Positions 51,308 to 57,493 of a stretch of 64,000 nucleotides of DNA are shown here, piece by piece (the first letter of the stretch is position 1; each line of letters begins with the position of its first letter). Origin of the DNA: an uncultured Lachnospiraceae bacterium (GTDB taxonomy: Bacteria > Bacillota > Clostridia > Lachnospirales > Lachnospiraceae); the NCBI GenBank assembly GCA_944381615.1, contig CALWLT010000003.1:45689-109688 (forward strand). The letters are read 5' to 3'. Below the pieces are notes generated by a model. That model saw nothing but the letters and a program-made list of their open reading frames with translations. It made no database searches and was not told the DNA's origin. Position numbers and translations under genes: made by a program.

Positions 51308-51826
51308 TTACTTCTTCATCTGGGCCAGATACTCTTTGTGGCCAATCTGGGAAAGCTTCTCCGCCTTGCCGGCAACCTCGTTCTTCATCTCTTCCGAGTA
51401 CGCCTTCAGCTTTGCCAGAAGCTCCGGATCCGACGCCGCCAGAATCTTGGCCGCCAGGATTCCGGCGTTCTTGCCGCCGTTGATGGCTACCGTCGCCACC
51501 GGGATGCCGGACGGCATCTGCACGATGGAATACAGGGAATCCACGCCGCCCAGATCGGACGTCTTCATCGGGATTCCGATGACCGGCATCGGGAACAGCG
51601 CCGCGCACATGCCCGGCAGGTGGGCCGCCTTGCCCGCGCCGGCGATGATGACCTTATAGCCCCTCTCCTCCGCCGACTTTGCATATTCAAAGAAGATATC
51701 CGGCTCCCGGTGCGCGGAGATGATCGTCATCTCATACTCGATTCCCATCTTGTCCAGGAAATCCGCCGCCTGCGCCATGATCGGCATATCTGAATCGCTG
51801 CCCATTACAATTCCTACTTTTGCCAT
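51308..51826 (-). CDS. purE: N5-carboxyaminoimidazole ribonucleotide mutase
   Basis: Converts N5-CAIR to CAIR (class I) or AIR to CAIR. 172 residues: [40 protein letters not shown] and [20 protein letters not shown]. No purK adjoins, so it may be class II-like in use or purK may be elsewhere. It is the first gene of the pur operon. Confidence 0.97.
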   Translation of the reverse strand: MAKVGIVMGSDSDMPIMAQAADFLDKMGIEYEMTIISAHREPDIFFEYAKSAEERGYKVIIAGAGKAAHLPGMCAALFPMPVIGIPMKTSDLGGVDSLYSIVQMPSGIPVATVAINGGKNAGILAAKILAASDPELLAKLKAYSEEMKNEVAGKAEKLSQIGHKEYLAQMKK

Positions 51827-51946
51827 TGCTTTTCTCCTTTTCTCCTGCGTGTTCCGGCGCGCCGCGCCGTTTCATTACCAGGTAACCGTTTACTTATTAG
51901 CTGTACTTATAAGCAATTTTGAATAAATTGCCCATACTTATCAACA

Positions 51947-51975
51947 ATGATACTAGGTTTTATTTGACAAGTCAA
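51947..51975 (-). promoter_or_regulatory. Promoter of the pur operon
   Basis: TTGACT (51970-51975), 17-bp spacer and TATCAT (51947-51952), overlapping the end of the RsmF-like gene. An inverted repeat, CAATTT-N7-AAATTG-like, lies in the ~120-nt A/T-rich leader and might be an operator. No purine riboswitch core was seen. Confidence 0.7.
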
Positions 51976-53560
51976 TAGAAAAACGGCGCAGTCCCCGGGG
52001 ATAATGATTCTTGAGAATCCCGCCGGAAAGTCTGGCCCAGCCGAGCGCGCAGCCGTTTACCGTCATCAGGACCCAGCCCTTTTCGCCGGCCGCGCGCGCC
52101 TGCCCGTCTCTGCCGGGGCCGGCAGAAAGAAACGGCCCGTCCGCCAGCGCCTCGCCCCCGAGATAGCGGGCCGCCTCCCGGCTGTTTCCGTCCAGGAAGC
52201 GCACTCTGAGCGCCTCCTTCGGCCGCAGGGCCATGGCAAGCGCGTGGGCGGGCTCGAAGCGGTCGCGGCGAAAGCTCCCCAGCTGCAGGCCGGGACGCAG
52301 GACGCGAAGCCCCGCAAGCGGGGGCGTCCCCTCCGGCGCGAGATAGAGATTTTCGCCGAAGGAAAGCAGACGGCTTTCATCCGTCCACTGCTCCGGCCCG
52401 GCGAGCGTATCCGCGAAAAACGCGGCGGCCAGCTTCTGCTTTTGCCGGTCCAAACGCCCGTCCCGGGGCGCGGCGCCTTTTCCCGCGCGCTTCCCCGCCT
52501 GGTTTCCCATCCGTTTTCCCGCCTGGTTTTCTGTCCGGCTCTCCGCCTGGTTTCCCGTCCGCCGCTCCACCTGGTTTTCTGTCCGGCTCTCCGCCTGGTT
52601 TCCCGTCCGCCGCTCCAACTGTTCCTCGGGCGATACGGCGCCTTCCTCTTCCCCGCGGCGCAGCACCGCGATAAAATGCCCCTCGCCCCGCGCGCGGTGC
52701 GGCCAGATGCGCACGGTCTTCTCCAGCCCTTCGGTTTTTCCTTCGCCCCAGAGCGGATTTCCATGGGACATGCCCGGATACAGCGGCGGATCCTCCAGCG
52801 AAAATTCTTCATGGCGCGCAAGGAAGCTTCCGATCGTGCCCTCATTTTCCTCCGGAGAAAAGGTGCAGGTCGAATACACCAGGCGGCCGCCCGGCCGCAG
52901 CATGCGCGCCGCCTCCTCCAGGATCTCCCGCTGCCGCTTTGCACAGTGCGCGACGTTTTCCGGACTCCACCCGGCAAGCGCCGCCTCCTCCTTGCGGAAC
53001 ATCCCCTCTCCCGAACAGGGCGCGTCCACTAAAATCCGGTCAAAAAACAGTGGGAAACGGGAGGCCAGCCGCGCCGGCTCCTCGTTGGTTACCAGCGCGT
53101 TGCGGATCCCCATCCGCTCCACGTTCTGAGACAAAATGCGCGCCCGCGCCGGATGCACCTCGTTGCTGACCAGAAGGCCCCGGCCCGCCATGCGGGCGGC
53201 GATCTGCGTCGACTTTCCGCCCGGCGCCGCGCACAGATCCAGGATCCGCTCCTCCGGCTGCGGATCCAGAAACGGAACGGCCGCCATCGCGCTGGGTTCC
53301 TGAATGTAATAGGCCCCCGCCTCGTGAAACGGATGAAGGCCCGGCCGCTCCCCCTCCGGATAATAATACCCCTCCGGCGCCCAGGGAACCGGCTCCAGCG
53401 GGCACGGCGCGTTTCTTAAAAATTCTTCCTCCTCCGTCTTGAGCAGATTGCGGCGCAGGCCCAGCGCCCGCGTTCTGTCAAAACAGGCCGCAAAAGCCGG
53501 GTATTCCTCCCCCAGCATCCGTTTCATCCGTGTTGCAAATTCCACCGGCAATGTAACCAC
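51953..53560 (-). CDS. RsmF/NOL1-type rRNA cytosine-C5 methyltransferase
   Basis: 535 residues, GTG start with AGGAGG seven bases upstream. The catalytic domain shows ILDLCAAPGGKSTQIAARMA, VDAPCSGEGMFRK and YSTCTFSPEENEG, including both Cys residues of the m5C mechanism. The C-terminal PUA-like domain (LLSFGENLYLAPEGTPPLAG; LMTVNGCALGWARLSGGILK) is of RsmF type. Between them lies a Gln/Arg/Gly-rich repeat linker (RTGNQAESRTENQ). The exact target base is inferred. Confidence 0.9.
   Translation of the reverse strand: MVTLPVEFATRMKRMLGEEYPAFAACFDRTRALGLRRNLLKTEEEEFLRNAPCPLEPVPWAPEGYYYPEGERPGLHPFHEAGAYYIQEPSAMAAVPFLDPQPEERILDLCAAPGGKSTQIAARMAGRGLLVSNEVHPARARILSQNVERMGIRNALVTNEEPARLASRFPLFFDRILVDAPCSGEGMFRKEEAALAGWSPENVAHCAKRQREILEEAARMLRPGGRLVYSTCTFSPEENEGTIGSFLARHEEFSLEDPPLYPGMSHGNPLWGEGKTEGLEKTVRIWPHRARGEGHFIAVLRRGEEEGAVSPEEQLERRTGNQAESRTENQVERRTGNQAESRTENQAGKRMGNQAGKRAGKGAAPRDGRLDRQKQKLAAAFFADTLAGPEQWTDESRLLSFGENLYLAPEGTPPLAGLRVLRPGLQLGSFRRDRFEPAHALAMALRPKEALRVRFLDGNSREAARYLGGEALADGPFLSAGPGRDGQARAAGEKGWVLMTVNGCALGWARLSGGILKNHYPRGLRRFSIDLSNKT
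52495..52625 (-). repeat. In-gene repeat coding a Gln/Arg-rich linker
   Basis: Alternating 30-bp blocks based on GCCTGGTTTTCTGTCCGGCT and GCCTGGTTTCCCGTCCGC repeat five to six times inside the methyltransferase gene, between its catalytic and C-terminal domains. Confidence 0.85.
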
Positions 53561-53670
53561 GCCGTCTCCTCCTTTTTCCTTTTCTTTCCCGCATAGGCGC
53601 GCGCCTTCCGGACATACTGAATCCTGCCGCAGCGCAACCGCATCCGTTTTCTGAAAGGCAGGCGTTTTCT

Positions 53671-54225
53671 TTGTCCGTTTCCGCGATCCTTACCCTGGTC
53701 TCCTGGCTTCTGATCCCGCTTTCCGCCTTCTCTCTCGCGCGGGGCGCCGATCCGTTCTGCGCCAGCTTTTCCTCGCTCTGCGCCGTTCCGGCCAGACGCC
53801 CGGAATTTCTTCTCTGGTGCGCGTTTACCGGCGGCTACTTTTTCTGGCTCCTTACCGTCCTCTTTCCCCGGACGGAGAAAAAGAGCGCGCGCCTTTTGCC
53901 GGACCTCTGCCTTCTCCTGCTTCTTTTGGCCGCGCTGCTCCCCTACCGGCCGCGGGAAGATCCCCTGTGCGCCCGGCTGCACGTCCTCTGCGCACTGGGA
54001 TCCGCCCTGTGCCTTCTGATCTGCCTCTACCGGCTCGCGTTCCGGCTTTATTTCCGCTCGCCCCGCCAGGGACGGCGCCCGCTTCTGATCTTAAACGCCT
54101 CTCTCCTGTTCTGCGCGCTTACCTGGATCGCGACCGGCATCATCAACGCGGCCATGGAAATCTGCCTGGTCTGCACCGCCTCCGTCCAGCTGCGCTATTT
54201 TACCCGCGTGCAGCGGGGGATCTGA
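53671..54225 (+). CDS. Hypothetical integral membrane protein, 184 aa
   Basis: TTG start assumed (MSVSAILTLVSWLLIPLSAF); AAAGG lies upstream. Five strongly hydrophobic segments are visible, with Arg-rich loops (LLPYRPREDPLCARLHVL, YFRSPRQGRRPLLIL). No family is recognised. It is divergent from the methyltransferase gene. The start is uncertain, but the membrane pattern and long uninterrupted frame support a real gene. Confidence 0.6.
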   Translation: MSVSAILTLVSWLLIPLSAFSLARGADPFCASFSSLCAVPARRPEFLLWCAFTGGYFFWLLTVLFPRTEKKSARLLPDLCLLLLLLAALLPYRPREDPLCARLHVLCALGSALCLLICLYRLAFRLYFRSPRQGRRPLLILNASLLFCALTWIATGIINAAMEICLVCTASVQLRYFTRVQRGI

Positions 54226-54313
54226 ACGCGCCCGCGGTTTTCTTTCCAATCCCTGAATTTTTTCGGATCCCCGGGGCGTTCAAAGCCCCACGGTTTTCCC
54301 GGCGTCCCGGCAT

Positions 54314-54370
54314 AAAAAATACCCGATTTTCCGCTCCCGCCCGGCTTCTGCCGGGACAAAGCGGAAAATC
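54314..54370 (-). terminator. Intrinsic terminator after the DUF6465-like gene
   Basis: Arms GATTTTCCGCT and AGCGGAAAATC enclose an inner CCCGG/CCGGG helix; on the minus strand they are followed by a T-run (TATTTTTTATG). The 197-bp gap holds nothing else. Confidence 0.8.
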
Positions 54371-54422
54371 AGGCATATCCGCACCCCCTGGGCGCGCTTC
54401 ACGGCGGTTCTCCCCGCTGCGC

Positions 54423-54911
54423 TTAATACGTAATCCGGAATTCGTCCGATCCCTCTCCGTTTACCACATAATAGGCGGCGCTCTCCTCCGGCTTTACATA
54501 AATCTCCAGCGTCTGAATCTCCGCCTCTTTATGGCCGGCCGCAAGATACGCTGCTTTGGCGGCGGCCGTCAGTTCCTCGACGGATGCCTCGCGTCCGGCA
54601 TACTGCACGTACACGGAAGTCTTCGCTGCCTTTGCGGCCGCGGCGGTTCTGCGGACCGTCTTCTTCGCCGCCGTCGCAGCCTTCTTGGCCGCAGCAGCGG
54701 TTTTCTTTACCGCGGATGTCTTCTTCGCGGCGGCCGTCTCTTTCTTCGGCGTTTCCTTCTTTGCCGTCTCCGCCTTCTCGGCTGCGGTCTTTCTCGGTCT
54801 TCCGACTCTCTTGGCCGGGGCCTTCTCCGGCTCTGCAGCCGCTCCGTCCGCCGTCAGCACGGCCGTCTCCTTCTCCGCTGCGGGCTTTCCTTCCGCTTTT
54901 CTAGGTGCCAT
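54423..54911 (-). CDS. DUF6465-like protein with histone-H1-like Lys/Ala tail region
   Basis: 162 residues starting MAPRKAEGKPAAEKETAVLT with GAGGAGG upstream. The middle ~70 residues are Lys/Ala/Thr repeats (AAKKTSAVKKTAAAAKKAAT) with an AT-hook-like KRVGRPRKT. The C-terminal 60 residues (SVYVQYAGREASVEELTAAA, EIYVKPEESAAYYVVNGEG) form a small folded domain of DUF6465 type. It may bind DNA through the basic part. It has a strong promoter of its own. Confidence 0.8.
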   Translation of the reverse strand: MAPRKAEGKPAAEKETAVLTADGAAAEPEKAPAKRVGRPRKTAAEKAETAKKETPKKETAAAKKTSAVKKTAAAAKKAATAAKKTVRRTAAAAKAAKTSVYVQYAGREASVEELTAAAKAAYLAAGHKEAEIQTLEIYVKPEESAAYYVVNGEGSDEFRITY

Positions 54912-54979
54912 GGTATTATCCTCCTCAAATGAACAAAACAAATGATCCTCTGAGCCATTCCCTGCTGTCGATCGTAGGA

Positions 54980-55008
54980 ATTATAAGCCTTATTGCAGGT
55001 TTTGTCAA
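54980..55008 (-). promoter_or_regulatory. Promoter of the DUF6465-like gene
   Basis: Perfect TTGACA (55003-55008), 17-bp spacer and perfect TATAAT (54980-54985); high expression is expected. Confidence 0.85.
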
Positions 55009-55064
55009 CCGCTGCCCCCGCCGCACATATAATGAACTATAGAAATATCAGTGAGGTAGTGTAT

Positions 55065-55667
55065 ATGGAAACTTATAATTACGACGATTCCAGTTCCGCT
55101 TCCGCCCTGCCCGCCCAGGAAACGGCCGCGGCGCAGCCGGCGGCGTCCGACGCAACAGCCGCTCCGGGCTTCGGCCCTGCCGGGCCGGTTACGCCTTCGG
55201 TCCCGGATAGCAGTACGCCGGACACGGCCGCTCCCGGACTCGGCCCCGCCGGCCCCGTCATGCCCACGCTTCCCTCCGGCCAGACGGGAAACGGAGGTTC
55301 CTGCGTCAGCTGCGGAAGTATTTTCCCGCATACGCACACAGGGATTCTCTGGACCTGGGGAACGCTCTCTCCGTTCTTCTCCACCTCCTCCGAGATCTCC
55401 CACCTGCGCTTTTACAACGCCTCCTCCATCCGGGAACCGCTCGACATCTACTTAAACGGGCGGATCGTCGTCTCGGATCTGGATTACATGAACTACACCC
55501 GCTATCTCCATATCATCCCCGGAGTCTACCGGATGACCGTCTACCGCGGAACGAACCCCGGCACCGCCATCCTCGACGTCAACATCCGCCTGCTCAGCGG
55601 AAACAGTTACACGGCGGCCGTTCTCGGCACCTTCGGCGATTTCTCGGTACAGATGATTCACTCTTAA
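55065..55667 (+). CDS. DUF4397-domain protein with Pro/Gly-rich N-terminus
   Basis: 200 residues from METYNYDDSSSASALPAQET. A Pro/Ala/Gly-rich stretch with repeats (APGFGPAGPVTPSVP, APGLGPAGPVMPTLP) is followed by CVSCGSIFPHTHTG. The DUF4397 beta domain then appears (LRFYNASSIREPLDIYLNGR, YLHIIPGVYRMTVYRGTNPG). No signal peptide is seen. Such proteins occur in spore-forming Clostridia and Bacilli; the function is unknown. Confidence 0.82.
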   Translation: METYNYDDSSSASALPAQETAAAQPAASDATAAPGFGPAGPVTPSVPDSSTPDTAAPGLGPAGPVMPTLPSGQTGNGGSCVSCGSIFPHTHTGILWTWGTLSPFFSTSSEISHLRFYNASSIREPLDIYLNGRIVVSDLDYMNYTRYLHIIPGVYRMTVYRGTNPGTAILDVNIRLLSGNSYTAAVLGTFGDFSVQMIHS

Positions 55668-55692
55668 ATCCCCCTCGGCATTTCAGACAGAA

Positions 55693-55727
55693 GGGGACGC
55701 CGCAAACCCGACGTCTGCGGCGTCCCC
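55693..55727. terminator. Bidirectional terminator hairpin between convergent genes
   Basis: Perfect 12-bp arms GGGGACGCCGCA and TGCGGCGTCCCC with an 11-nt loop, midway between the DUF4397 and DtxR-family stop codons. T-rich flanks are weak on both sides. Confidence 0.75.
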
Positions 55728-55756
55728 CATTCTGATCCGGCTTCGTTTTGTCCCGG

Positions 55757-56188
55757 TCATCCGTTCTCTCCCGGCGCCTGAAGCTCCCCGTTTTTCTCTC
55801 TGCATTCCTTCTCATGCCGCTGCTTCTGCTGCAGGACATAGCGCTTGACCGCCTCAAAACTCGCCGGGCTGATCACGTGCTCAATCCGGCAGGCGTCCTC
55901 CATGGCCGTCTCGCGCGGCACGCCCAGCGCCGTAAGCAGCTCGGAAATCAGCGTGTGGCGCTCGTAAATTTTCTCGGCAATCTCTTTTCCCGCCGGTTCC
56001 AGCGAAATATATCCGTCGCCGTCCATCGAGATATACCCGTTTTCCCGCAGGTTTTTCATCGCCACGCTCACGCTGGGCTTGGAAAACCCCATCTCGTTGA
56101 CCACGTCGATGGAACGGATCATCGGTTTTCTGGAGCTCAAAACCAGGATTGTCTCCAGGTAATCTTCTGCTGACTGCTGTATTTTCAA
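55757..56188 (-). CDS. DtxR/MntR family metal-dependent regulator
   Basis: 143 residues. The HTH part reads SAEDYLETILVLSSRKPMIR and SIDVVNEMGFSKPSVSVAMK. The metal-binding/dimer part reads RHTLISELLTALGVPRETAM, EDACRIEHVISPASFEAVKR. There is no SH3-like third domain, as in MntR-like members. Predicted to repress manganese or iron genes when metal-loaded. Two DtxR-like boxes lie upstream of the next gene. Confidence 0.92.
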   Translation of the reverse strand: MKIQQSAEDYLETILVLSSRKPMIRSIDVVNEMGFSKPSVSVAMKNLRENGYISMDGDGYISLEPAGKEIAEKIYERHTLISELLTALGVPRETAMEDACRIEHVISPASFEAVKRYVLQQKQRHEKECREKNGELQAPGENG

Positions 56189-56228
56189 CGTTTTCCCCTC
56201 CTGCCGTCCTGTCCTGCTACTGTATTAC

Positions 56229-56257
56229 AGGATACCATAATTTCAGGATTTTTTCAA
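56229..56257 (-). promoter_or_regulatory. Promoter of the DtxR-family gene
   Basis: TTGAAA (56252-56257), 17-bp spacer and TATCCT (56229-56234), about 40 bp before the ATG. No GTTAG-type box is present here, so autoregulation is not evident. Confidence 0.6.
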
Positions 56258-56350
56258 ACGCTATTGAAATACAGGGTTACTGAACTGCGGCCAAAACAAA
56301 ACGGCAACCGGTCCGAATGCAGAAAAATACGGTCATACAGCCGCAGTCTC

Positions 56351-56638
56351 TCAGCCGGCGGCGCACTGCTTCTGCAGGATCTCTTCCAGCGCCGTCTTGC
56401 TGCTGCTGTGACAGCGGACAATCCGGGTGTCCGTCCCCCGCGCGCCGTCCACCGCCGTGCGGATCATTTTGTGCGACACGGTATTCGTAAATAAAACCAG
56501 CAGATCCGGCGCGCCGATCTGCTTCCCGAAATCGGCCGTCATCTGCGTAAATACTTTTGCCTTACAGTTAAATGATTTACAGATCCTGACATACTGGCTG
56601 ACCATGCGGTCGTGCCCTCCGACAATCACAACGCTCAT
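56351..56638 (-). CDS. DUF2325 family protein
   Basis: 95 residues from MSVVIVGGHDRMVSQYVRIC with GGGAGGAAGCG upstream. The family core includes VGGH and CKAKVFTQM, LVLFTNTVSHKMIRTAVDG and VRCHSSSKTALEEILQK. The His and Cys residues would allow metal binding. Function is unknown. The ~855-bp spacer upstream contains its probable promoter with two DtxR-like boxes, which suggests metal-responsive expression. Confidence 0.85.
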   Translation of the reverse strand: MSVVIVGGHDRMVSQYVRICKSFNCKAKVFTQMTADFGKQIGAPDLLVLFTNTVSHKMIRTAVDGARGTDTRIVRCHSSSKTALEEILQKQCAAG

Positions 56639-56762
56639 CGCTTCCTCCCGGCTTTTGCCCTCTCTTTTCCCGATCCCGCGCGGGAACCCCCGCTTCTCCG
56701 TTCTGCTTCCTGCGCCCCGCAGCCTGTGATTCATGGCTTAGGATTCGTAGCCTGCAGCCTGT

Positions 56763-56825
56763 GGCTCATGGCTCATGGCTCATGGCTCATGACTCATGAC
56801 TCATGACTCATGACTCATGACTCAT
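56763..56825. repeat. Heptanucleotide tandem repeat (9 copies)
   Basis: Four GGCTCAT and five GACTCAT units in perfect tandem. They fall in the predicted 5' untranslated region of the DUF2325 transcript. Confidence 0.95.
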
Positions 56826-56831
56826 GATTTG

Positions 56832-56886
56832 GTTAGTCATTTCTAACTTATATGGTTAGTATACACTAACTTTTCGTTTCTGTCCA
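56832..56886 (-). promoter_or_regulatory. DUF2325 promoter with two DtxR-like operator boxes
   Basis: TGGACA (56881-56886), 17-bp spacer and TATACT (56858-56863) on the minus strand. The -10 box lies inside GTTAGT-N4-ACTAAC (56855-56870). A second box, GTTAGA-N4-ACTAAC (56832-56847), follows 7 bp later. Both resemble the TTAG..CTAA symmetry of DtxR/MntR-type operators. Confidence 0.65.
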
Positions 56887-56951
56887 GTTTTTTCTTGCTT
56901 TTGCCGGATTTTTTTCGGCGCGCCCATAAAATCCGGCTGTCTCATCCATCT

Positions 56952-57296
56952 TTCTTCCCAGGCCGTACGAAAAGCACTTCCGTACGGTTGAAATCGCTTT
57001 TCTTTCTTCCCAGGCCGTGCAAAAAACGCTTCCGCACGGTTAAAATCGCTTTTCTTTCTTCCCGGGCCGTACAAAAAACGCCTCCGTACGGTTAAAATCG
57101 CTTTTCTTTCTTCTACAACCGTAAGAAATAACACTTCCGCACGGTTGAAATTGCTTTTTTTCTTCCATAACCGTAAGGAAAAGCATTTCCGCACGGTTGA
57201 AATTGCTTTTCTTTCTTCTACAACCGTACGAAAAATGCTTCCGTACGGTTGAGAGCGCTTTTCTTTCTTCCCAAGCCGTAAGGAGAGCGCCCGCAC
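56952..57296. repeat. 52-bp tandem repeat array with hairpin arms
   Basis: Six full units and a partial seventh; the CCGT arms begin at 56963, 57015, 57067, 57119, 57171, 57224 and 57276. Each unit has CCGTAC-type and GTACGG-type arms separated by ~12 bp, then GCTTTTCTTTCTTC. Arms change together in unit 2 (CCGTGC with GCACGG). No unique spacers, so it is not a CRISPR. Frames running through it are repeat translations, not genes. Confidence 0.92.
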
Positions 57297-57424
57297 ACAG
57301 ACAGCCTGCGGTGCAGAAAATCAAGAGGTCTCAACCGCCACGAAAGGACGCAGAAAACACCCTTCTGTCAAACGGATGTTTGGATAAAGGATGTTTTTTA
57401 CAGAGAAACCAGCAGAAATTTTGA

Positions 57425-57480
57425 AGAAAAAAGGATGCCCCTTTTCCGTGAATCTGAAACTTCACAGAAAAGAGGCATCC
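57425..57480 (-). terminator. Intrinsic terminator of the PBP gene
   Basis: Minus-strand hairpin with GGATGCC/GGCATCC outer arms and a TTTTCTGTGAA/TTCACGGAAAA inner helix, then TTTTTTCTTC. It starts just after the PBP stop codon. Confidence 0.88.
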
Positions 57481-57493
57481 GCGTCCGCTTTCT

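Noticed and set aside
56952..57296. Possible CRISPR array
   Set aside because: Units are near-identical over the whole 52 bp with no unique spacers, and no cas genes are present.
56856..57324. Minus-strand frames of ~95-146 codons rich in Arg/Lys/Phe
   Set aside because: They are translations of the 52-bp repeat array; the same motif recurs every ~17 codons and in two frames.
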